Below, piece by piece: positions 23,769 to 29,955 of a DNA stretch of 29,955 nucleotides. The DNA lies in the NCBI GenBank assembly GCA_045132235.1, contig JBGURX010000025.1, forward strand, positions 1-29,955. Direction: 5' to 3'. Source of the DNA: UBA1756 sp045132235. GTDB lineage: Bacteria; Bacteroidota; Bacteroidia; Bacteroidales; WCHB1-69. The position numbers and the translations under genes are program-made. The stretch's first letter is position 1; each line of letters begins with the position of its first letter. The notes beneath the pieces were generated by a model. That model made no database searches, was not told where the DNA came from, and saw nothing but the letters and a program-made list of their open reading frames with translations.

Positions 23769-25358
23769 ATGGCAGAAATTAAACCATCTGAAGTAACTGC
23801 GATCCTGCGTCAGCAGCTGCAGAATTATGATGCGAAGGCTGAACTGGCAGAGGTCGGCACCGTGCTGATCGTCGGTGACGGTATCGCACGTGTATATGGC
23901 CTTGAGAACGCCCAGTCGGGCGAGCTCGTCGTATTCGAGAAAGAAGAAGGCAACATCATGGGTATTGTGCTCAACTTGGAAGAGGACAATGTCGGTGTGG
24001 TGTTGCTGGGTGATTCCAAATCCCTCAACGAGGGCGACCTGTGCAAGCGCACGGGCCGTATCGCCTCCATCCGCGTGGGAGAAGGCCTCTGTGGCCGCGT
24101 CATCAACACGCTGGGCGACCCCATCGACGGCAAAGGTCCCGTCGAGGGCGACCTCTACGAGATGCCCCTCGAGCGCAAGGCCCCCGGTATCATCTTCCGC
24201 CAGCCGGTGAAGGAGCCCCTCCAGACCGGTATCAAGGCTGTGGATGCCATGATTCCGATCGGTAGAGGTCAGCGCGAGTTGATCATCGGCGACCGCCAGA
24301 CCGGTAAGACCGCCATCGCCATCGACACCATCATCACCCAGAAGAAATTCTACGACGAGGGCAACCCCGTATATTGTATTTATGTAGCTGTCGGACAGAA
24401 GGGTTCTACGGTGGCCAGCATCGTGAAGAACCTCACGGAGCATGGCGCCATGCCGTACACCATCGTGGTGGCCGCCACCGCTTCCGACACCGCTGCCATG
24501 CAGTTCTATGCTCCCTTCGCAGGTGCCGCCATCGGCGAGTACTTCCGCGACACGGGACGTCCGGCCCTCATCATCTACGACGACCTTTCGAAGCAGGCTG
24601 TGGCCTACCGTGAAGTCTCCCTGCTGCTCCGCCGTCCGCCGGGACGTGAGGCTTATCCGGGCGATGTGTTCTACTTGCACTCCAGATTGCTGGAGAGAGC
24701 TGCCAAAATCATTGAGTCTGATGAGATTGCAGCCCAGATGAACGACCTGCCGCCGGTGCTGAAACCGATGGTCAAAGGTGGCGGTTCCCTCACCGCTCTC
24801 CCGATTATCGAGACGCAGGCAGGCGACGTTTCCGCTTACATCCCCACCAACGTGATTTCCATCACCGACGGTCAGATTTACTTGGAGACCTCCCTCTTCA
24901 ACTCGGGTATACGTCCCGCCATCAACGTCGGTATCTCCGTGTCGCGTGTCGGTGGTAACGCCCAGATCAAGTCCATGAAGAAGGTGGCCGGTACTTTGAA
25001 ACTCGACCAGGCGCAGTACCGCGAGCTCGAGTCGTTCGCCAAGTTCGGCTCCGACGTGGATGCCTCCACGCAGAAGACCCTCGACAAAGGTGTGCGCAAC
25101 GTGGAAATCCTGAAACAGCCCCAGTACTCACCGCTGAAAGTGGAAGAGCAGATCGCCATCATCTACTGCGGTGTGAAGGCGCTGTTGCAGAAGGTGCCCG
25201 TCAACCGCATCTCCACCTTCGAGGCGGAATACCTCAACACGCTGCGCGAAGGCCATCAGGCCCTGCTGGATGAGCTGAAGAGCGGCAAAATCAACGACGA
25301 GCTCACTGCCGAACTCGAAGCGGTGTGCGCCGAAGTGGTCAAAAAGTACGAATTGTAA
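23769..25358 (+). CDS. atpA: F-type ATP synthase subunit alpha
   Basis: The 529-residue protein is the non-catalytic nucleotide-binding subunit of F1. Visible are the N-terminal beta-barrel (TVLIVGDGIARVYGL at 31), the P-loop GDRQTGKT (174-181), the Walker B region ALIIYDDLSKQA, the family signature with PAINVGISVSRVGG near 380 that carries the arginine finger, and the C-terminal helical domain. Length is slightly above 500 as in other Bacteroidota. It lies between atpH (24 nt) and atpG (6 nt). No atpD is found downstream, so the catalytic beta subunit is encoded elsewhere. Confidence 0.98.
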   Translation: MAEIKPSEVTAILRQQLQNYDAKAELAEVGTVLIVGDGIARVYGLENAQSGELVVFEKEEGNIMGIVLNLEEDNVGVVLLGDSKSLNEGDLCKRTGRIASIRVGEGLCGRVINTLGDPIDGKGPVEGDLYEMPLERKAPGIIFRQPVKEPLQTGIKAVDAMIPIGRGQRELIIGDRQTGKTAIAIDTIITQKKFYDEGNPVYCIYVAVGQKGSTVASIVKNLTEHGAMPYTIVVAATASDTAAMQFYAPFAGAAIGEYFRDTGRPALIIYDDLSKQAVAYREVSLLLRRPPGREAYPGDVFYLHSRLLERAAKIIESDEIAAQMNDLPPVLKPMVKGGGSLTALPIIETQAGDVSAYIPTNVISITDGQIYLETSLFNSGIRPAINVGISVSRVGGNAQIKSMKKVAGTLKLDQAQYRELESFAKFGSDVDASTQKTLDKGVRNVEILKQPQYSPLKVEEQIAIIYCGVKALLQKVPVNRISTFEAEYLNTLREGHQALLDELKSGKINDELTAELEAVCAEVVKKYEL

Positions 25359-25364
25359 CAGATT

Positions 25365-26246
25365 ATGGCAAGTTTAAAAGAAATCCGTGTCAGAATAGCC
25401 TCCGTCCAATCGACTCAGAAAATCACGAGTGCGATGAAGATGGTGTCGGCCTCCAAGCTGAGGAAGGCACAGGGGGCCATTCTCAACCTGCGGCCTTACT
25501 CCAACAAGCTCAACGAGATCCTGCAGAACCTGTCAGGCTCTTCCGACAGCCTTGACTCCATGCCCCTGTTCCAGAAAAGAGGGGAGGAGCGCGTCGCCAT
25601 CGTGGTCATCTCCTCCAACCGCGGACTTTGCGGTGCCTTTAATACTAATATAGTAAAGAAGGTGGAGGCGATGCTCAGGGAGGAGTATGCACAGCAGGCC
25701 GCTGCCGGCAATGTGCAGCTCTACTGCATCGGCAAGAAAGCCAAGGAGCAGCTCGCCAAGCATCACGAAATCACATGGTCGAACGAAACCCTCGTGGACA
25801 ACTCCTCCTTCGAGGAGATCGCCGCACTGGGCGAACAGCTTATGCGCGATTTCAAGGAGAAGAAAATCGACAGCGTGCAGATTGTCTATAACCGTTTCGT
25901 AAACCAGGCTACGCAAGAGTTGGTTAAGGAAAACTATCTGCCTATCAGCGAGTTAAATACGAAAGGGGAGGGGAGTGGTCTCAACCACGACTACATCTTC
26001 GAGCCTGACAAGGAGAGCATCCTTACTGAGCTGATCCCCAAGATTTTGAAGCTGCAGCTATACAAGACTTTATTGGATTCCATCGCTTCAGAGCACGGTG
26101 CCCGTATGACTGCCATGCACAAGGCCACCGATAATGCCACTGAAATTCTTAAGGATTTGAGACTCAAGTACAACAACGCCCGCCAGTCGTCCATCACCAA
26201 CGAGTTGATAGAGATCGTCAGCGGTGCGGAAGCCCTCAATAATTAA
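25365..26246 (+). CDS. atpG: F-type ATP synthase subunit gamma
   Basis: The 293-residue protein has the gamma-subunit N-terminal coiled helix (LKEIRVRIASVQSTQKITSAMKMVSASKL, in parts), the central domain with SSNRGLCGAFNTN (about 79-91) and the C-terminal helix ending ARQSSITNELIEIVSGAEAL. It is the central rotor shaft that turns inside the alpha/beta head. The sequence is full length. The next gene's frame is open across the atpG stop, but the true start of that gene lies 11 nt beyond. Confidence 0.97.
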   Translation: MASLKEIRVRIASVQSTQKITSAMKMVSASKLRKAQGAILNLRPYSNKLNEILQNLSGSSDSLDSMPLFQKRGEERVAIVVISSNRGLCGAFNTNIVKKVEAMLREEYAQQAAAGNVQLYCIGKKAKEQLAKHHEITWSNETLVDNSSFEEIAALGEQLMRDFKEKKIDSVQIVYNRFVNQATQELVKENYLPISELNTKGEGSGLNHDYIFEPDKESILTELIPKILKLQLYKTLLDSIASEHGARMTAMHKATDNATEILKDLRLKYNNARQSSITNELIEIVSGAEALNN

Positions 26247-26256
26247 AAAGCACGTC

Positions 26257-27279
26257 ATGCTGAAAAAATGCCTTCTCTGTCTCACCCTCACGCTGCTGCT
26301 GGCTTTTACCGGCTTTGCACAGGACAACAACCGTATCGCCATCGGTTTTTACAATCTGGAGAACCTTTTCGACACCATTGATGACCCGCTCACCAACGAT
26401 GCCGAATTTCTTCCGAATGGTGCAAACCAGTGGACCGCAGAGCGTTATGAAAAGAAACTTGCCAACATGTCGAAAGTCATTTCGCTGGTGGCCAAGGAGT
26501 ATGGCAACTGCGTGGCGATGGGGGTTTCAGAGGTGGAGAATGAGCGTGTGATGCTGGACTTGGTGAATCATCCCAACCTGAAGCCGTTCAATTACGGTGT
26601 GGTGCATCACGACTCGCCCGACCGTCGTGGCGTGGATGTGGCACTCATCTATCAAAAAGACCGTTTCACAGTGCTGGATGTGGTGCCTTACCGTTTGTAC
26701 ACCGACGACACCTTGTTCCGCACCCGCGACCAGCTGTTGGTGAAGGGATTGATTGATGGCACGGATACGGTGCATATCATTGTCAACCACTGGCCGTCGA
26801 AGATTGGCGGAGAGAAACGCAGCATGCCGAAGCGTATTGCTGCTGCCGAGCTTTCCAAGCACATTTCCGACTCCATCATGCAGGCCAATCCCGCCGCTAA
26901 AATCATGATTATGGGTGACTTGAATGACAATCCGGATGCCAAGAGTATCATTGAATATCTGGGCGCCAAAAAGAAAGCCAAAGACACGGGCTTGAATCAG
27001 CTGTTCAACCCCATGTATAAATTGTACATGGATGGCATTTGGTCGTATGTCTATCGCGATGAGCCCAATGTGATTGACCAAATCATCATTTCGTACGGAT
27101 TGCTCAATGCGCAAAAAGGGTACCGTTATGCAGGTGTGAACATTTTCCGTGCCAATTTCCTGCTCACCAAGAGCGGTTCCTACGAGGGCACGCCGATGCG
27201 TACCTTTGCTGCCGGCACCTATCTGGGTGGCTACAGTGACCATCTTCCCGTATATATCATCTTAGAAAAAATTCAGTAA
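26257..27279 (+). CDS. Secreted endonuclease/exonuclease/phosphatase-family protein
   Basis: The start at 26257 is chosen because a signal peptide begins there (CLLCLTLTLLLAFTGFAQ); an in-frame ATG at 26224 inside atpG would bury it. The mature protein shows the EEP fold: GFYNLENLFDT (N33, E35), SEVENERVM, DRRGVDVALIYQKD, NHWPSKIGGE, MIMGDLNDNPDAKS and the terminal YSDHLPVYIILE with the catalytic SDH. Enzymes of this fold cleave phosphodiester or phosphate bonds in nucleic acids, lipids or sugars with Mg2+. The export signal points to an extracytoplasmic phosphodiesterase or nuclease; the substrate is not determined. It is 10 nt after atpG and 5 nt before the glycosyltransferase. Confidence 0.88.
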   Translation: MLKKCLLCLTLTLLLAFTGFAQDNNRIAIGFYNLENLFDTIDDPLTNDAEFLPNGANQWTAERYEKKLANMSKVISLVAKEYGNCVAMGVSEVENERVMLDLVNHPNLKPFNYGVVHHDSPDRRGVDVALIYQKDRFTVLDVVPYRLYTDDTLFRTRDQLLVKGLIDGTDTVHIIVNHWPSKIGGEKRSMPKRIAAAELSKHISDSIMQANPAAKIMIMGDLNDNPDAKSIIEYLGAKKKAKDTGLNQLFNPMYKLYMDGIWSYVYRDEPNVIDQIIISYGLLNAQKGYRYAGVNIFRANFLLTKSGSYEGTPMRTFAAGTYLGGYSDHLPVYIILEKIQ

Positions 27280-27284
27280 ATCAG

Positions 27285-28019
27285 ATGGATAGAAAATTAG
27301 TCATCATTCCTACCTATAATGAAAAGGAAAATATCGAGAATATCATTCGTGTTACTTTCGGTTTAGGTGATTATCATATATTGATTATTGAGGACAATTC
27401 GCCGGACGGCACGGCGGAAATTGTTAAAAAATTGATAGGGGAGTACCCTGAGCGCCTTCATATCATTGAGCGAAAAGGCAAGTTGGGATTGGGAACTGCC
27501 TATATTACAGGCTTTAAGTGGGCGTTGGAGAACCAGTATGACTATGTATTTGAGATGGATGCCGATTTTTCGCACGATCCGCACGATCTGGAGCGTTTGT
27601 ACAAGGCTTGTGCGGAAGACGGTGCGGATTTGGCCGTTGGTTCGCGTTATTGCAATGGCGTGAATGTGCTGAACTGGCCCATGTCGCGCTTGCTGATGTC
27701 GTATTATGGTTCGGCGTACGTACGCATGATCACGCGCATTCCGGTGCACGACACCACGGCAGGTTTCAAGTGCTATAAAGCCAGCACGCTGCGCGCGATA
27801 GATTTTTCAAAAATCAAGCATGTGGGCTATGGATTTCAGATTGAGATGAAATTCAATGTGTGGAAGCTGAAATTCAAGATTCAGGAAGTTTCCATCATTT
27901 TCAAGGACCGCACGTTGGGTACTTCCAAGATGAGCAAGGGAATTTTCTCAGAGGCGATTTTCGGTGTCATCGGCCTGAAGATTCGCAGCTGGTTCCGCAA
28001 GTGGGAGAGACTCGCGTAG
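27285..28019 (+). CDS. Polyprenol monophosphomannose synthase-like family 2 glycosyltransferase
   Basis: The 244-residue protein is a GT-A fold glycosyltransferase of the DPM1 type. Motifs are IIPTYNEKENI (7-17), LIIEDNSPDGTA (33-44), the metal-binding FEMDADFSHDP (D92, D94) and VGSRYCNGVNVLNWP, followed by the acceptor-side YVRMITRIPVHDTTAGFKCY (in parts) and VGYGFQIEMKF. Such enzymes transfer a sugar, usually mannose from GDP-mannose, to polyprenyl phosphate at the cytoplasmic side of the inner membrane, supplying a lipid-linked donor for envelope glycosylation. There is no C-terminal membrane domain, as in the soluble Dpm1 class. Bacteroidota species with O-glycosylation carry related genes. 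The sugar is inferred from family only. Confidence 0.9.
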   Translation: MDRKLVIIPTYNEKENIENIIRVTFGLGDYHILIIEDNSPDGTAEIVKKLIGEYPERLHIIERKGKLGLGTAYITGFKWALENQYDYVFEMDADFSHDPHDLERLYKACAEDGADLAVGSRYCNGVNVLNWPMSRLLMSYYGSAYVRMITRIPVHDTTAGFKCYKASTLRAIDFSKIKHVGYGFQIEMKFNVWKLKFKIQEVSIIFKDRTLGTSKMSKGIFSEAIFGVIGLKIRSWFRKWERLA

Positions 28020-28216
28020 TTTCCGCATAATTTATTTTTTCGTTTTAAGATGTAGGAAATAAGTGGTTTTAAACATACTACTTAACATAATATAAATTAT
28101 CGGACAAATATTGTTTCTATTCTCCAGCCGGTTTTCCGCGGCAAACTTGCTGTCCAGCACGATTTTACTGCCAGCGTGCCGCGGGTGTTGCACGCAGCGA
28201 CCTCGTGCATCCGCAA
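28020..28216. other. Convergent spacer with GC-rich inverted-repeat island
   Basis: This gap lies between the glycosyltransferase stop and the stop of the minus-strand membrane-protein gene. The first ~100 bp are very AT-rich. The rest (about 28126-28212) is GC-rich and includes an 8-bp perfect inverted repeat, CCGCGGCA at 28136-28143 and TGCCGCGG at 28177-28184, with a competing GCACG/CGTGC pair inside. A minus-strand frame crosses it but shows no protein family. It may be a 3' structural element or a dispersed repeat. Confidence 0.4.
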
Positions 28217-28861
28217 TCACAAATTGAGCTGTTTTTCTGTATGGTAAAAGAAATACTCGTGACCGCTTGCATCTTTTATCACGTATCCGTCACAATTTTT
28301 TGTTGGAAGAATTTTTATCGGGCATTTCAAAGAAATTTCTGGCATCATAGAAGCCATGTGGATGGGATCAGTATCCAATTCCTCAAATTTAGGTGATGAA
28401 CTACATTGTTTTTGTTCAGTTTGTGGCGAATCAAAAAGCGGCATCCATGTCGGATCTGGAGCTTTTCGAAGTTCTCCGCAACCCAATTTGTAAAGAAAAT
28501 GTCCAATTATAGAAAGAAAGATAATATGACCATTTTTGGTGACAATGGCGCGTGCTCCGTCAGGCAGTTTGTAAACTCTGCCGTTCACTTTCAGTCCGTT
28601 AACGTGGTTTTTGAAACCCCCAGCGGGAACTTTGTAAACCACTGCCCCATCCTCTCCTTTTGCCCAAACATCTTCATGTGAATTGTTAATTACCTTTGTT
28701 CCAAGGTGAAACACGGTAATACATAATATAATAGCAGCAAAAAGGAAAAATACGACAAAATACATTTCCTCCTTTGTCTGTAAAGTCCAAAACAGACCTC
28801 CGAAAAAGACAATATCAAATAGCAGATAGCCATTTTCGAGTCTTTGAAAAAATTCTTTCAT
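28217..28861 (-). CDS. Unrecognised membrane protein with two N-terminal transmembrane helices
   Basis: I start the protein at 28861 (214 residues), where an ATG follows an A-rich leader; the frame is open to 28888. Two hydrophobic segments lie near residues 11-28 and 34-53. The rest is soluble and contains an internal duplication-like pattern, VYKVPAGG then VNGRVYKLPDGA (near 75-103), a further hydrophobic stretch IIFLSIIGHFLY, and a C-terminal part with CPIKILPTKNCDGYVIKD and GHEYFFYH. I do not recognise a family. A near-consensus promoter box (TATCTCTG, minus strand 28892-28899) lies about 30 nt upstream. The gene is AT-rich compared with its neighbours, stands alone between two spacers rich in repeats, and has no functional context. 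Confidence 0.7.
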   Translation of the reverse strand: MKEFFQRLENGYLLFDIVFFGGLFWTLQTKEEMYFVVFFLFAAIILCITVFHLGTKVINNSHEDVWAKGEDGAVVYKVPAGGFKNHVNGLKVNGRVYKLPDGARAIVTKNGHIIFLSIIGHFLYKLGCGELRKAPDPTWMPLFDSPQTEQKQCSSSPKFEELDTDPIHMASMMPEISLKCPIKILPTKNCDGYVIKDASGHEYFFYHTEKQLNL

Positions 28862-28915
28862 AACCGTTTTTTTTTGATAACGTAACAAAACCAGAGATAT
28901 TTCAAGAAAAAGTTG

Positions 28916-28923
28916 TATTTTTG
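28916..28923 (+). promoter_or_regulatory. Orphan Bacteroidota -7 promoter box
   Basis: TATTTTTG followed by C matches TAnnTTTG exactly, but no protein gene on the plus strand follows it for hundreds of bases. It therefore probably drives a non-coding transcript beginning near 28930. No -33 TTTG is seen at the expected distance, so the call depends on the -7 match alone. Confidence 0.5.
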
Positions 28924-28929
28924 CCGCGC

Positions 28930-29050
28930 CTTATTTAGCGATGGACTACAGAGTAATGGATTGTGCCCGGCTTTGTAGTTGACTAATTGGGGCGGTCTCC
29001 ATTGCCGCTGACGGTGTGCTTCGCTGCCGTCCATATTTTGGGCACCTTTT
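28930..29050 (+). ncRNA. Candidate structured small RNA
   Basis: Downstream of the orphan promoter box is a moderately GC-rich segment with several possible stems. The longest is a ten-pair hairpin including ACTACAGAG (28945-28953) with CTTTGTAGT (28971-28979). An alternative long-range stem pairs GTGCCC (28963-28968) with GGGCAC (29040-29045), and a smaller hairpin pairs GACGG with CCGTC just upstream of it. TTTT follows the GGGCACC. Mutually exclusive long-range and local stems behind a promoter would suit a regulatory RNA such as a 6S-like RNA; a Bacteroidales-1-type RNA is another possibility. I could not match it to a known family by eye, and both ends are estimates. Confidence 0.35.
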
Positions 29051-29129
29051 ATAATTTCGGAAACGGATAAAAACAACAGGATTATTCAGACGTAAGAGGT
29101 AGGCTTTGCATACGCTCGCCGAAATTTTC
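29051..29129. other. Spacer without recognised gene
   Basis: Between the candidate RNA and the palindrome there is no frame with a plausible start, no -7 box and no strong hairpin. Together with the neighbouring entries this accounts for the roughly 360 bp gap between the membrane-protein gene and the YggS-family gene. Confidence 0.5.
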
Positions 29130-29157
29130 GTAGAGACGCGATGAATCGCGTCTCTAC
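29130..29157. repeat. Perfect 28-bp palindromic element
   Basis: Two 13-bp arms, GTAGAGACGCGAT (29130-29142) and ATCGCGTCTCTAC (29145-29157), are exact reverse complements separated by GA. It has no T-run suited to a terminator. Near-identical palindromes occur, as I recall, as dispersed repeats in unrelated bacterial genomes, so it may be a small mobile or REP-like element; copy number in this genome is unknown. Confidence 0.75.
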
Positions 29158-29204
29158 AATTGTATGAATCAGCACCATACGGGCTGATTTATCCTGTTTA
29201 TTTT

Positions 29205-29239
29205 TAATTGTCAATTGTCAATTGTTCATTGTCCATTGT
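29205..29239. repeat. Five-copy 7-bp tandem repeat at the 3' end of the YggS-family gene
   Basis: Consecutive 7-bp units read TAATTGT, CAATTGT, CAATTGT, TCATTGT and CCATTGT, that is NNATTGT repeated in register. The fourth unit contains the stop codon of the minus-strand gene, and the fifth encodes part of its last codons, so the repeat extends into coding sequence. Confidence 0.8.
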
Positions 29240-29906
29240 TCCCATAATTTCTCGCGCCGAAGATGGCGCTGCCGACGCGGATCATGGTGGAACCTTCCTC
29301 GATGGCGATGGGATAATCTTCGGTCATGCCCATCGAGATTTCCTTGAAACCGGCGGAATCGGCGAAATATTCTTTTTTCAGCCGTTCAAAATAGCTGTGC
29401 AGCGTGCGGAACTCTCTGTGTATCTGTTCGGTGTTGTCGGTCAGACTGGCCATGCCCATCACACCGCAAATTTCAATATTATGTAAAGTAGAAAACTCTG
29501 GACTTTGCAGCATCTGCAGGCATTCCTCCATCGAAAAGCCGAATTTGGTCTCTTCGGTGGCCACGTGGAACTGCAGCAGACAGCCCACCACGCGCCCGTG
29601 CCGCGCTGCCAGACGGTTCACTTCCTGCAAAAGATGGAAACTGTCAATGCTATGAATCAGATGTACATACGGAATGATGTATTTGATTTTGTTGGTCTGC
29701 AGATGGCCGATGAAATGCCAACGGATGTCCTTGGGCAGCTGCTCGTGTTTCTCTTTGAGCTCCTGCGCCCAGTTCTCGCCGAAATGGCGTTGTCCGAGCT
29801 CGTAGGCGGCCATTACCTCGCTGGCGGGCTTCAGTTTCGACACGGCCACCAACTGCACATGGGCGGGAATGGTTTCGACAATGTGTTTATAAACTTCTTG
29901 ATTCAT
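29226..29906 (-). CDS. YggS/PLPBP-family pyridoxal phosphate homeostasis protein
   Basis: The 226-residue protein belongs to the YggS (COG0325) family, a fold type III PLP-binding protein that buffers pyridoxal phosphate and affects amino-acid and keto-acid balance; it has no confirmed catalytic activity. The PLP lysine is K24 in LVAVSKLKP. Other family motifs are FGENWAQELKEK, WHFIGHLQTNKIKY, HSIDSF, GVMGMAS and the C-terminal SMGMTEDYPIAIEEGSTMIRVGSAIFG (in parts). The last residues, after GARNYG, are encoded in a 7-bp tandem repeat that also provides the stop codon. The start ATG lies 18 nt downstream of a strong hairpin that is probably the terminator of a gene beyond the window. Confidence 0.95.
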   Translation of the reverse strand: MNQEVYKHIVETIPAHVQLVAVSKLKPASEVMAAYELGQRHFGENWAQELKEKHEQLPKDIRWHFIGHLQTNKIKYIIPYVHLIHSIDSFHLLQEVNRLAARHGRVVGCLLQFHVATEETKFGFSMEECLQMLQSPEFSTLHNIEICGVMGMASLTDNTEQIHREFRTLHSYFERLKKEYFADSAGFKEISMGMTEDYPIAIEEGSTMIRVGSAIFGARNYGNNGQ

Positions 29907-29923
29907 AATATTTTATAATAAAA

Positions 29924-29949
29924 GGAGGACGTTTTTTAGTCCGTCCTCC
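29924..29949 (-). terminator. Hairpin upstream of the YggS-family gene, probable terminator of an off-window gene
   Basis: GGAGGACG (29924-29931) and CGTCCTCC (29942-29949) form a perfect 8-bp stem with a 10-nt loop. Read on the minus strand it is followed by TTTTATTATAAAA, a moderate U-tract, consistent with a terminator of a leftward gene to the right of the window. It ends 18 nt before the YggS-family start, so a leader role cannot be excluded. Confidence 0.6.
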
Positions 29950-29955
29950 CCTATT

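Noticed and set aside
28032..28220. Minus-strand 62-codon open frame in the convergent spacer
   Set aside because: Composition changes sharply along it, it crosses an inverted repeat and it has no start context; treated as spacer.
28858..29076. Minus-strand 72-codon open frame across the candidate RNA
   Set aside because: It overlaps the promoter box and stems, overlaps the start of the membrane-protein gene and has no family signature; a small RNA on the plus strand explains the region better.
29130..29157. Palindrome as an intrinsic terminator for the candidate RNA
   Set aside because: No T-run follows the stem on either strand (ACAATTG on one side, GAAAATTTC on the other), and it is about 80 nt from the nearest plausible RNA end.

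Overview
The window looks like chromosomal DNA of a Bacteroidota bacterium, most likely of the order Bacteroidales. The reasons are: a type IX secretion (T9SS) C-terminal sorting domain; several exact matches to the Bacteroidota -7 promoter box TAnnTTTG just upstream of genes; A-rich rather than Shine-Dalgarno-like leaders; a fused Nfn/glutamate-synthase-type flavoprotein; DUF4838 and DUF2490 proteins; and LytS/LytTR-type regulation. I cannot assign a genus.

Layout. 1-3966: the 3' end of a fused PyrK-like/GltD-like iron-sulfur flavoprotein, followed at once by a secreted DUF4838 protein with a C-terminal F5/8-type domain. 3967-4812: an AraC-family regulator on the minus strand, convergent with the DUF4838 gene and divergent from the next locus. 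4983-13420: a nine-gene plus-strand locus encoding a tiny T9SS-tailed protein, a large secreted beta-helix protein of the Cthe_2159 type, a lipoprotein, a small secreted YD-repeat-like protein, a VTC-type polyphosphate polymerase, a DUF4956 membrane protein, a DUF2490 outer-membrane protein, and a translationally coupled LytS-like histidine kinase and LytTR response regulator. 13433-17706: recG and tex on the minus strand. 17789-22522: plus-strand unit of an unrecognised protein, a secreted M49 (DPP III-like) metallopeptidase, a DnaQ-like exonuclease and gltX. 22680-28019: atpF-atpH-atpA-atpG, then a secreted endonuclease/exonuclease/phosphatase-fold protein and a dolichol-phosphate-mannose-synthase-like glycosyltransferase. 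28020-29955: a less ordinary stretch with an orphan membrane protein, a possible small RNA, a perfect 28-bp palindrome, a 7-bp tandem repeat and a YggS-family PLP protein.

The most interesting part is 4983-13420. VTC-domain polymerases and DUF4956 membrane proteins are known to co-occur, often with CotH-like kinases or Cthe_2159-like beta-helix proteins. Here they sit with three further exported proteins, an outer-membrane barrel candidate and a dedicated two-component pair. A reasonable but untested reading is a regulated envelope system that makes or handles an anionic polymer (polyphosphate or similar): polymerase and DUF4956 protein at the inner membrane, DUF2490 barrel at the outer membrane, and the beta-helix protein and its small partners at the surface. 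A hairpin-plus-T-run between the beta-helix gene and the lipoprotein gene suggests that the first two genes are expressed more strongly than the rest.

The remainder is mostly housekeeping. Points of note there are an ATP synthase cluster lacking atpB/atpE/atpD/atpC in the expected neighbourhood, an M49-like peptidase with a five-residue HEVAH zinc motif instead of the canonical HExxGH, and repeat-rich spacer DNA near the right edge.
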